From Acanthosepion lycidas (Eukaryota > Mollusca > Cephalopoda > Sepiida > Sepiidae): 64,000 nt of DNA. The notes beneath the pieces are model-generated. The model had not been told where the DNA came from, did not search any database, and saw only the letters and a program-made list of their open reading frames with translations. The translations under genes were made by a program, and so were the position numbers. This document shows positions 1-11,789 of this stretch, piece after piece. The stretch lies in the NCBI GenBank assembly GCA_963932145.1, contig OZ010582.1, forward strand, positions 19,110,826-19,174,825, written 5' to 3'. Position 1 is the first letter of the stretch, and each line of letters begins with the position of its first letter.

Positions 1-470
1 TCAAAAAAAATTGATGATTTAAATTCTTAGGATTTGTCATTATAATTAATAAATATCAAACACTAGAAATTTCCTAAAATTAAATAAGTGGATTCAGAGC
101 AGATTTTCACTTACTGTGTGTTATAGTTCACAAAAAAAAAAAAAAAAAATGATTATTTAAAATCTCCAAAGTGAATATTACAACTAATATAACGATTAAG
201 CTCTATGAAAATGAATTCCTCAAAATTCCATAAAATTAAATAAATGGGAGGATAACAGATGTAAAAAAAAAGATTTTCTAAAAAAAAGAAACATTTCTAA
301 AACAATTTAATACATTTATGAAAAAATCTTGAAACTTAATAATAAAATCTGACAATTATTTTTGCAAGAATTTCTAAATCAATGTGTTTTTCACTGCAAA
401 AAAAAACAAAACAAAATTTCCTATAATAGTAATTTATGGTTACCAGCTGATGCAAGAAAAAAAATTTCCT
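1..470 (+). repeat. Fragment of the foldback repeat family
   Basis: AT-rich sequence sharing ordered blocks with 17480-17770, 20225-20600 and 44640-45060: the 'ttcagagcagatttt' block, 'tccataaaattaaataa..gga..taacagatg', and 'gacaattatttttgcaagaattt..tca.tgtgtttt'. The same blocks recur in the MTREX introns, so this is an interspersed family, not a gene. Confidence 0.5.
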
Positions 471-560
471 CTTTATAATAATATTTGATGATAGAACTTT
501 GGGGTATTTTTTCATCATGTATGCTAATGTATTAGCAAATGTTTGGAAGTACCTCTACAT

Positions 561-561
<1 letters not shown>

Positions 562-592
<31 letters not shown>
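562..592 (+). repeat. (CA)n microsatellite
   Basis: About 15 uninterrupted CA dinucleotides. Confidence 0.9.
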
Positions 593-594
<2 letters not shown>

Positions 595-619
595 TGTGTA
601 TATTTTGGCAGCATGTATT

Positions 620-1275
620 CATTGAGGCATGTTTCATTGAATAGTTTAGACAAGTTTTGTCTGATTATTTTCAACAGGATCCATTCACATTGTCGGATGA
701 GACTAAGGTCTGCTCAGTATAGTTGCAGTATAAACCACAGTTTGGCTCTGTGAGTGTTGAGCAAACACAAATGCACCTAAGCAAGTGTCTGCAATAGGGA
801 TTGGTTAGCCACCCTAGTAGATGGGCATCCTCGAATATGAGTGACCAGCTATATTATTATTATATATATTGTGTATTGAGGCAATTTTCATTGAACAGTT
901 TAGACAAGTTTCGTTTTCTTATTTTTAACAGCATCTGAGTACTTTTGAAATTATTAGTTACCTCCCCTAGAACGTAACATATACCACATGGCACAAAAAT
1001 TAGTGATCCTTACTCCATTTGTAAAATTATAGCTTTCAGATGAACAAAGCAATTTTGTGTTTGAAAATAATAATAAAATTTATGTCTTAAAAACACGCTC
1101 TTAGGATGACATTCTGTTAATGTCGAAAGTCCTCGGTATAAAACAATATGTATCAACACAGTAATTTCCTCTCTTCTTTTAATACTGACACCAGAAAGCT
1201 CATTTGAGAATGTGAATGAATCCTGTTGAAAATAATCAGACAAAACTTGTCTAAACTATTCAACGAAACGTGCCT

Positions 1276-1312
<37 letters not shown>
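620..1312. repeat. Unclassified repeat in three copies, two direct and one inverted
   Basis: A block of about 60 bp, 'tgaggca.gtttcattgaa.agtttagacaag' running to 'ttttcaacag', occurs at about 620-690 (+), 874-935 (+) and 1213-1276 (-). The outermost copies face each other, each next to a simple repeat, (CA)n at 562-592 and (TA)n at 1278-1312. Class unknown. Confidence 0.5.
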
Positions 1313-1317
<5 letters not shown>

Positions 1318-1506
1318 CTGTGCCTGCTTGGTGTTAGCGTCAGTGTCCAATTTTACATTTTTATTTATGACAGAAGAAACATTGTTAGATCTGATGTGCT
1401 TTAGACTGTCTTGGTCACAAAATGCATTAATGATTAACTTGAGAGCACATAAATTTCTCAAATATTCAGGCTGGTAGATGAAAATAAATAAACTATTTAA
1501 TAAATA

Positions 1507-2796
1507 TCAGGTCATCCCATAAGTTCTGTCCGAATTTTGAATAGAGAAAACGAGTGACCAAATGTTACATTTAATTACAGATTCAATCAACAATGTATTT
1601 TCCCTGATTATCTATGACTTCCTTCCATCTATTAACAAACTTGCTAATTCCATTACTGTCAAATTCTTTTGGCTTTGATTCAAAGAACTCACAAATGTCA
1701 GTTTTAACCTCTTCCTGTGTTACAAAAGCTGTTTCTTCCAAATGATTCTGTAAGCTAAGAAACAAATGGTAGTCTGAAGGAGCAAGATCGGGAGAATAAG
1801 GTGGATGAGGAATTTTCTCCCAACCAAGTTCTTCAATCTTTTGTGACGTGATTCTTGCTGTGTGGGGTCATGTATTGTCCTGATGAAGCATCACCTCTTT
1901 TCAATTCACTAGAGCAGGTCTTTTTTTTCCTCAAAGCTTGGTTCAAATGCTCTAATTGCTGACAGTATATTTGAGCATTAATTGTTACATTAGGTGGTAA
2001 GAATTCAAAGTGGATTATTCCTTGGTGATCCCACCAGATTGAAAGAAGAACCTTTTGCCCATGAAGTTCCCTTCTTGGCTGTGGCTGGGGTTCTTCCCCT
2101 TTACCAAGCCACTGTCTACGATGCTTAACATTTCGATAAAAGATCCATTTTTCATCGCCAGTCACAAGTCTATCCACAAAAGGTGAAACAAGTTGGCGCG
2201 AATGGAGAGAAGAGCAGATGTCAACTTGGTATTTGAGGTTGTTTTCAGACAATTCATGAGGCACCTGTTTTCCAAGTTTAGGAACTTTTCCAAGTTGTTG
2301 AAGATGAAGATGAACAGTTGTATGGTTTGAACTGAGAACCACTGCCAATTCCTCAACTGATAAAGTAGAATTTTCTTCAAGGGCTGCTTCAAGAAGCTTT
2401 TCATCAAATTCAACTGGACGTCTGGTTCGATCTTCATCTTCAAGGGTGAAATCTCCACCTCTAAATTTTGCAAACCATCTTCTGCAAGTTCTTTCATTCA
2501 CACATTCCTCTCCATAAACTGAGTGAATGTTTCTAGCCACTTTGGCTGCTGAGTTTCCTTTCTTGAACTCATAAAGCATTATGTGCCTCAAATGATTCTT
2601 GGGTACTTCCATGTTAGCAGGGTTTTAATCAAACAAAATTTGATTTTATTGTTCTCTGAAATAAAATTTGATCAGTTTAAATGCATCTAAACATAAAAAT
2701 AATGTTCAGCTCTGTTAGACATTATAAAATACTCTTTAAATTTTGTTCATTTTAACAAAAAGTTAAAATTCGGACAGAACTTATGGGATGACCTGA
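1507..2796 (-). mobile_element. Mariner DNA transposon, 1,290 bp, both termini present
   Basis: Inverted repeats of 32 bp at 1507-1538 and 2765-2796 start TCAGGTCATCCC and are flanked by TA at 1505-1506 and 2797-2798, the mariner target duplication. The transposase reads on the minus strand from ATG at 2612. It shows the N-terminal helix-turn-helix with CRRWFAKFRGGDF, the VTGDEKWIFY block with the first catalytic Asp, then HQDN and SPDLAPSDYH. There are 34 residues between the second and third Asp, the D,D34D signature. Length and layout fit the family. Confidence 0.93.
1580..2612 (-). pseudogene. Mariner transposase, frameshifted
   Basis: The reading frame is open from 2612 to about 1928, then shifts at a run of eight T (1921-1928, A on the coding strand) and continues in another frame to 1583 with the C-terminal KPKEFDSNGISKFVNRWKEV block. 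Two in-frame TGA codons flank the second catalytic Asp. It cannot make a full transposase as it stands, but the damage is slight, so insertion is fairly recent. Confidence 0.88.
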
Positions 2797-4019
2797 TAAA
2801 TGGAGCATCTACTCCAATATGTGTATTCATTAAAAATAACATTTAAGTAATAAAATTTATAGGATTAATACATCACTTCTTTAGAAATTACTATGCTTAT
2901 ATTAGAATATAAAACTGAATAGATATGAATGTTTCGAGATTCTGAGAAAGATTTGTGTTTATAAAGCACTAGTTTTATATATATATATATATATATATAT
3001 TGAGTGTGGTGTAATACTACTTACACATAATACCCAGATCCTAGGCAGAGGTGCTGGGCAGATCTATACATGAATATAATCATCTCATTTTTGATGGGTA
3101 CTATGCGAGTTAAAATATTAATTATTTACTTGAATAGCAAACTAATCCAGTTATGTCCATTTATTCTTCAGCCAGATAAGATAAGAAAAGTCTGACACTT
3201 CAGTAATAGGACCACTTATATGTAAGTAACAATTTGAAATATCAAAAATAACAAAAGCTATATATTCTATATTTATCTTGAACAAGTTTGCTGATAAGAG
3301 TCGAAATGTTCATTTAACGCCAATTTCTTTGACGTCAGCAGATTAGCTTTAAACAAGAGAATAGAATACAAGTTGTTACAAGGTTAATCCAGTTCTGTCA
3401 CAAGTCACAAGTCACAAACAATTATTTAGCTATTACATTGTGCCTTTACATTTTTTGCTCATGCAGCTTGTCTCCTTTGTTTACTAATAAATCACTCCAT
3501 AATTATAGTAACAGAAGGTATTACCTGATGCTAATAAACAAATGTTTTGTGTTACCACAATAATGGAATATCATATTTATAAGTAGTTAGAACAGGTTGC
3601 TAATACTTTTTATTTCTTTTACTTTGTGTTAGCTTTTTTTGGAGGTTTTTGCTTTTAATTATTTAAAAAGCATAGTTTTTTCTTACATGTGACAATAGAA
3701 TTAATTTAATTGCATACATAAAAATCCTAGATTACTCAAGCAAAAAATATAACTATTGCAAAATTTCTTAAATTTTTCATTGTTTTTGACAGTATCAGTT
3801 ATTCTAGCCTTCTTTGCAGATTTTTCATTTTAATGATTTAATCATGTGACTAACATTGTTGGTCATGTGATTTTCACAATGTATTGTGTCTTTCTTTAAT
3901 TATATGTTACCCAATATTAGAGATTCTTTGATTGCACCATCCATAACCTTCTTTGTTCATGCCACATTGCTAAATAGATTACAATATGCTATTAAATACA
4001 TAGATGAAAACAAACTTTT
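2797..4019. other. No gene recognised
   Basis: AT-rich sequence with a short (TA)n run near 2976-3000. I see no splice-flanked open segment and no known repeat here. Confidence 0.5.
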
Positions 4020-4935
4020 GTTTTAATCATTTCACCCCCAAAACAAGGCGATAAAATCACTAAGACACAAAGAAAGGTTACTGAGTGTGAAAGGATGTGA
4101 GAAAAAGAAAAACATTATTAAGGAGAGAGAACAATAAAAGAACAGGACTTAAGAAGACAGAAAATAATAATTTAAATTAAATTTAAATTTGTTAAAATCA
4201 AACTTGCTGGAAAGCCAGAAGTTGGAAGTGAGACGTGTGAGAAAAGAAATTGTTAGCATAGAACTTACAGCCATTTCAACTGTAAAATGATGAGACCTAG
4301 TTGCCAATCTAGTACTTCATAAACTTGAGCTACCAAAGAAGAAAGCTGATCAGAATAATTACCCAGAAAGTATTTATAGAAAAGACACAGGGAAGCTACA
4401 TTATGGTGGTAGGAAAGAGACTGAAGACAAGATGCCAGGTCAAGGCCAATAATATTGCAGATTCTTCTCTGGATTTTATTAAGAATCTCTAAATATATAG
4501 TAGAAGCACCAAACCAGATGTGATAGCAATATTTAATGCACAGATGAATGGTAGATTTATAAATGTGTAAGATAGATTCTGGTAAAAGAAATTGTCTGGC
4601 ATGACACAGTGAACCAACTTTCCTGGCAGCAGACCTCGCAGTTGGTTCAATATAATCATTCCACTTTATGTCAGCAGATAATGTTAGCCTGAAAAGGTGC
4701 AATGAGTCACTCTCTTGGAGGTTTACATTGGCCATGATTATGGAAGGCAAAACATATTCTCTGAGACAATTAAAAGAGAGCAGTTTTGTTTTTGGGGCAT
4801 TAAAATTAATAAGTTATTTCTTGCCCCAGTTAACAAAAGATTGTAGGTTATTTTTAGATCAGCTGCCAATTTGACTTTATCAGACTGATCAGGCTTACCA
4901 TTAAGACTGGAATAAATAGTTGAGTCATCAATATA

Positions 4936-5457
4936 CAGTATGCAGCAAAAAATGGATGCACCCATAGAAAGAGTACAGAGTATTAATGCAGGTGTACATA
5001 TGTACATTATACAACCAAAAAATGATTTAGCATTTTGTTGGGTAACATTTTGCTTTAATAACGGCCTTTATTCTCTGTGGCATGCTATACATTAAATTCT
5101 TTAGTAAGTCAAAGTCTTTTGCTAGATTTCTCCAGCATTCCTTTAATTCACAAAAAAGCTCATCTTCTGTATTACCTTTTCTATTATGGGCACGCTTGTC
5201 CATTATCACTCAAAGGTTTTCAATTGGGTTAAGATCAGGACTCTGACTAGGCCACTGGAAGAGTTGTAATTTACCCTCATCATGTTTCCTCTCTAGATAA
5301 CATTTATTCTTTAAGGCAGTATGCTTAGGATTTACTAAATCATTTTTTGACTTGTATAATGTACATATGTACACCTGTATTAATACCCTGTATTAATAAA
5401 TTAATTCTATTACACACTTGTCTTTCTATGAGTGTGTCCATTTTTTGCCTCATACTG
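4936..5457 (-). mobile_element. Tc1-like element, 522 bp, inserted in the LINE RT
   Basis: Imperfect inverted repeats starting CAGTATG, followed within about 10 bases by GCAAAAAATGGA, at both ends, with TA on each side (4934-4935 and 5458-5459). Between them, on the minus strand, is the end of a Tc1-type transposase: a block reading as SQSPDLNPIE near 5225-5255 and then ELFCELKECWRNLAKDF..SMPQRIKAVIKAKC (about 5170-5030). Most of the transposase is gone, so this is an internally deleted, non-autonomous copy. Confidence 0.82.
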
Positions 5458-5898
5458 TAGATACCGAGTTGAGAACTGATGACATCAGGAGAGTCATTGA
5501 AGAAAATTATGAAAAATGCAGGTCCAAGTTTTGATACCCACATTAATGCAAAAATATCTAGAAGAAAGCCATTCAAGACAACTTTCATTTTGCAATTTGA
5601 TAAGGTTGCATCAGATCAAAAATTTGGCCAGAAATACCATAACCTTTCAACTTGTGAAGAAGCTCAGCATGTTAAATCCTATCAAATTCCTTTGAGATAT
5701 CCAAAGTAACAGCCTGAGTTTCACTATTCTTATATAAAGCTTAATAGACTCTTTCAACAATAACAGTTAACCTAGTGAAAGTGAAAGCCATATTGTTTGT
5801 CTGAAAGAAAATCCTGCATGTTGAGATGCTTAACCAATCCAGTTGATTAGAGATTCTGGTAGTTTGCCAAAAAGAGGTAGAAGTTTAATAGGCCAATA

Positions 5899-6086
5899 AA
5901 GTGTAACCCAGATATAAAAGAGTTGTCGGGACTGGAGAAGAAGTCTCTTATATCAGGGTTTCTCTTATATCAGGGTTTGGTCTATTATATATACATTAAC
6001 ACAGGCTCTAATTTGGGACCAGAGAAAATCTCTCTTATATCAGGGTTTCTCTTATATTCCGGGTCTCTTATATCCGGGTTACACTG
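5899..6086. mobile_element. Short pogo/Tigger-like MITE in the same LINE
   Basis: 188 bp flanked by TA (5897-5898, 6087-6088). Termini are AAGTGTAACCCAGATATAA and, inverted, CAGTGTAACCCGGATATAAG. Inside are several same-direction copies of CTCTTATATCAGGGTT or close variants. It splits the LINE frame between SNY and the sequence corresponding to RPISLLP. Confidence 0.7.
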
Positions 6087-6689
6087 TAGTTAGAAGAATC
6101 AGACAGTTCACCTGAATTCTTAAAGACTGGAGCTATAGAAGAGGATTTCCAACAAGCAGGAAAGCAAGAAGCAGCAAGGCATTTATTGTAGAGTTTAGAG
6201 AGAACAGGAACCAGTTCAGGAGCACACTTCTTAAGAACTATAGCAGGGATAACATCATGTGCACATGCTTTATGGGGGTCCAGTTTAGAGATGATAGCAA
6301 AAACCATGGATGGTGTTATATGCATATCACTCAATAGAGACTCATTTCTAAGTGAAAGGTCAGACAAAATTACTCCAGATAAGCCAAGAGTAGAACTGGA
6401 AAAGAATTTACAAGCAAAACATCCTGCTTTATCAGCAGATTATGTTAGCACCACAAATTGAGTGAAGAGAGGAAGGATAGAAGACTTACTCTTATTTAAC
6501 ACACTATTACAGAGCTACCAGTAGTCATGAGAACCAAACCAAATTATACAGTGCCACATTCTGTCAACAGATTGGAACAAAAATTTTGTTTGATTTTTGA
6601 GGTGAACAAAATTTATTAAAATATTACCTCTTTATGTTGTTTAGAAATGCTACTATGAATGGTTTATATCTTTTTCTTTCAGATTATAA

Positions 6690-6960
6690 GAATATTATTC
6701 ATAATATAGTTTGGAATTTGCTCCTATGTTCATTCCAACTAAAGAATGCATTAGAAATGTTTTACTCTAAGAGTTTCATAAAGGTGTCTATGTAAGTGCA
6801 ACAGCAAAATACATCTGTGCTTATGTGGTCAATATGTTGAGTGAAAGAAATTGCAGTAGGTGTTTTTCCTGTTTCAAAACTTAGAATTTTAGTTTAGAAG
6901 ACAAGCGAAGGGACTCAATTCAGAGTGTAGGATAACGGTTGTAGCCTTGGATTTGCGGGT
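6690..6960 (+). mobile_element. Mariner fragment, N-terminal part
   Basis: Reads as a decayed mariner transposase N-terminus: IPTKECIRNVLLYEFHKG, LSERNCSRCF, then FSLEDK. Roughly three quarters identical at the DNA level to the stretch starting at 7360. Stops and frame changes throughout. Confidence 0.65.
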
Positions 6961-7344
6961 GGTGTAATTAATAACAGAGTTCATCACAAAGGGACAAATA
7001 TTTCAACCTGAACTTCTGGAACAAATGCCTTACAGTGTGTTCACTCACAGCATTATCCTCGAGGGCTTGATGTATTCAGTAACTTGACATGGCTGTAGAC
7101 AAGCCCACCTTAAAGTAATAAAGCTGACAACCTTGAACGAACTGCTTTGATACTACCATGGTTCATTGCCATTGCTCCAGCTATGACTGGTATGTGTGCA
7201 AAATGCAACTTCACTGATCAAGAGCAATGCAACCCTGCCCCACTTACAATACTTTTCTGGCATATGACTCACTTATTTGTACATCAGTGATCACTTCTTC
7301 CTACACAATGTAAAAAATGACAAGGAATTTTTTGGTTACCTTAT
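6961..7344. other. Unassigned spacer between mariner fragments
   Basis: No open frame, repeat terminus or known motif recognised. Confidence 0.4.
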
Positions 7345-8370
7345 AGTTCAGAACTTACCTCTACATTTGTCCCAACTAAAGAACACATTCTAAATGTTGG
7401 TTTCTATGAGTTTCATAAAAGTGATTGCACAAGTGCAGCAATAAAATCCATCCAGTGCACTTATGGGGTCAATGCATTGAGTGAGAGGGAGGGAGGGAGG
7501 GTCCCATTTCAAAACTGTGAATTATAGTCTAGAGGATGAACCAAAGGGGGTTCATTCAAAAGGGTTCAGTGGATTTGGCAGCTGCTGTTACAACAAATAC
7601 TGTCACTACAGCTAGGGGAGCTTAGTGAGAAATTTAATGTTGTCATATGACAGTCATTCATACACTAATTGAAAAGGATTGGAAAGGTTTCAGTAGTTGG
7701 AAAATGGATCCCTCATAACTTGTTTCCAGATAATTACCAACAACATGTTGAATGTTGTGAGTCATTGTTTACATGATAACTTCAAGTGCCTTTTTGGACA
7801 GGGGATGAGAAATGGATTCTTTACCATAATGTTAAGCACCAACATCAGTGGATTAGTTGCGGAAACTGACCTGCTCATCAACTGAGAGAACTTTTCGAAA
7901 AAGATTATGCTGAGTGTATGGTGGGATATTTAAGGAATCATCCATTATGAAGTGTTAGACAATAATCAAACAATCATTAATGATTTCTATTGAAAAACAA
8001 CTTCATCATTTGAAAGCAGCTTTGGGCAGAAAACATCCATCCAGAGTCAACAGAATGGGAGTAATCCTTCATTATGATAATGCCCGTCCTCACACTTCAT
8101 GATTGGCAAAGGATATCTTAGAGGAGTCAGAAAAAATTGCTTTGTCTCCCATATTCCCTGACCTTGTTCCTTCTCATTAACACTTGTTTAAGGTTTTTCA
8201 GAACCATTTGGATGGCCTCAGGTTAACATCAAAAGAAGAGAGTGAACATGAGTTAGTCTTGTATTTTACATCAAAACCTAAAGAATTTTACAAATGTGAC
8301 ATCTATAAAATTGTTGATAGATTGAATGAAGTTCTAGGAAGCAATGGAGGTTATACTGATTTTTAAATAT
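7345..8370 (+). mobile_element. Degenerate mariner, most of the transposase
   Basis: The order of mariner blocks can be followed: VPTKEHILNVGFYEFHKS (about 7370), a decayed GDEKWIL..VKHQHQW region (about 7805-7860), a second-Asp region with HYDNARPHTS (about 8070-8100), SPIFPDLVPS (8145-8175), and QNHLDGLRLTSKEE to SKPKEFYKCDIYKIVDRLNEV (8190-8345). Several stops. It is a different, older lineage than the element at 1507-2796; inverted repeats were not found. Confidence 0.75.
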
Positions 8371-8794
8371 TCTGCCCAGTAAAAAATGTGGTAAATTCAG
8401 AAAGATGTGAGGCAACCATTGAAAAATGGTGATGACTGATATGACTAAAAAATTCACAAAGAATTTCTGCATATTTCGTTAATTCCTATGTCGAATGTTA
8501 ACTTAACACTCAAAATCAGTGAGTTGTTTAGCCATACGAGAAAGGCAGAACGAAAAGCAAACGTTTGCAAATAACCTTTAAATAACAAATCACAAAATTG
8601 AGCAGCAATTAATCAATCATAAAAGAACCAATCAGGGTTGAGTAATTTCATGAGAGTTGAATGATTATTTAAGGTCATGATTATTCAAGAAATTTATTCA
8701 AGGTTATTCAAGGTCAATTATTCCTAAAAGATAAAACAGTGATAATAAATTTGCCTCTCTTTTACTGGTCACTCTATAGATTGGTGGCAAGATT

Positions 8795-9085
8795 TCATCA
8801 TTTTACAGTTGAAATTGCTAGATGTAACTATTAGTTCTATGTTAACTGTTTCTTTCTCGTACTTCTTGCTTGTGGAACTCTCTTCTGGCATTTTGCTTTC
8901 CAGTCAACTTTGATCTTCAAAAATTTAAATGTAATGTCATTCATTATTGTCTGTCTTCTTAAGTCTTGTTCTTTTATTATTCTCTCTCCTTAATGCTGTT
9001 TTCTTTTTCTCTTATTCTTTCATACTTAGTAACCCCTTGCATCTTAGTGGCTTTATTGTCTTGCTTGAGGTAAAATGATTAAAAT
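8795..9085 (+). mobile_element. 5'-truncated LINE 3' end
   Basis: Reverse complement of 4020-4290: it starts at the end of the RT (CATTTTACAGTTGAAATTG) and runs through the same 3' UTR blocks (TCTTCTTAAGTCTTGTTCTT, TAGTGGCTTTATTGTCTTGC). Ends in an A-rich GATTAAAATAAAAA tail. Typical of target-primed reverse transcription. Confidence 0.75.
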
Positions 9086-9244
9086 AAAAAACTCATTCCA
9101 ACCTGATAATAAAAAATTGAGCAACTGAGTAATGTATTTACTTAGTTCAGAGATGGGTGAAAACTTGCAAATTTAATTTTCACCGACAGAGTTAAAGCTC
9201 TTCTGAAATTGATAGATATATAAATTATTTTACATGTAAATTAC

Positions 9245-9450
9245 ATTTTTTTTTATCATTTTGCCCCAAGCCAAGTGACAATGCCACTGAGATGCATGAG
9301 GCTGCTGGGAGTGAAAGACAATGAAAAGACTTTAAAAGAAACTGGAAACTCTAAGGGATAAACCTCTACTCCTGTTCAAAAGACCAGGGATGAGTGTGAA
9401 CCGGACGATAGGCGAACCTATCTACTCCTATTGAAGAGAAAAAAGAATAA
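9245..9450 (-). repeat. LINE/SINE 3'-type fragment
   Basis: Shares 'ccccaag.caag..aataccactgagatgca' with 32348-32460 and 'aaacctctactcctgttcaaaagac' with the inverted copy at about 52800-52905. Orientation is set by the similarity of its left end to the LINE 3' end at 9085. Confidence 0.5.
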
Positions 9451-10576
9451 TAAATAATTAGTAAATGTTATGAAAATGGATTGAGTGGAAGTGAAAGGAA
9501 GGCTGAGTCAGTATAGCTTGAGTGAAGCTTTATTCTACTAGAAATCTATTCCGGTAGCGAACCATAACAGGAAAATGTCCGACTACCTCATGGAGGGAGG
9601 AAGACAAAACAAAGGGAAATCATTCAGTCCTGGAAAGTCAGAGAAAGATTAAAGAGTTCTTCTATTTTCACCACAGTAAATAAAATTTCAGAGTTCTGAT
9701 GGTGGTGTTAGACATATCGTACTGAAGTGAATTATTAAAATGTATAAACCAAAAGGGTTAGATTAGTGCAATTGAATATTCAAGCAAGTGTAAAAATATT
9801 ATATATAAAAAGTTGATAGTTCTGTATTCCTAAAGGAGATACACTTTCTCAGCTGGAAATAAGTCTGTTATACTTTAGGGGCTACTTCAGAAATTTTGTT
9901 CATGACACAAAATAAAGTGTTGAAAAGAAATAAAAGACCAAAACAGTGAAATTATGTGATAAGAAAGCATTAAAAGTACTTTAAGTTCATCATATTATTT
10001 TCTTTAAAATTTTATCTCGTTTATAATATACAGCTATTATTTCTTTTTCTAGGTTTTACCTATTGAGTGTCAGGTAAGCAAGCACTGTAAAAAGAGATTC
10101 TACAAACAAGGCACTGGGTTGGCTGTCTTCATTGCCAAGCATATCATCTACCTGTTTGTTATTTCTACAGCATTAGAAAGGAATGCAGGGTAAGGAAAAC
10201 ATTTGTCAACAAAATACTATCAAAACAAATCCAAGACACAGTATCACATATTCATCTACACACACATACACCCATATATATATATACATACACACATACA
10301 TGTATATTATATACAAACCAATGCACACTTACAAAGACAAACACGTATATCTACACGCATACATAGTTTACTTAGTCATGATTTGGTTCCATGTTAGATA
10401 AGTAATGATATGAATATGGCTATTTACAGAACTGTATCTAAGACTTAAATTCCAAGATGGATAAATTATGGGGAAGCCTGTACTTAAGGCAGAGTATGAA
10501 TGCAATTTCTATAATATTTTATATTTAATTTTTAACTTTTATTTGGAATGTCTGCATAAAGTACAGAAACAATTAC
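9451..10576. other. No confirmed gene
   Basis: AT-rich. Contains one splice-flanked 21-base open segment at 10053-10073 (see findings) and CA/TA-rich sequence near 10250-10350. No recognisable protein. Confidence 0.4.

Positions 10577-11789
<1,213 letters not shown>

Larger units (their letters stand above)
4020..6545 (-). mobile_element. CR1/Jockey-like LINE, decayed, with nested insertions
   Basis: Minus-strand reverse transcriptase in pieces. About 6440-6090 encodes ADKAGCFACKFFSS, KLDPHKACAHDVIPAIVLKK and CFPACWKSSSIAPVFKNSGE, the finger/palm start of non-LTR RTs. About 5590-5460 encodes FFIIFFNDSPDVISSQLGIY. About 4940-4880 encodes the YxDD region IDDSTIYSSLNGK. About 4690-4270 is the C-terminal thumb with ILHIYKSTIHLCIKYC. 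4265-4020 looks like the 3' UTR; a reverse-oriented copy is at 8795-9085. Two DNA transposons interrupt it. Frames are broken, so it is dead. Confidence 0.85.

Noticed and set aside
10172..10191. Mini-exon between TTATTTCTACAG and GTAAGG
   Set aside because: Joining it to the 10053-10073 segment brings an immediate TAG in frame.
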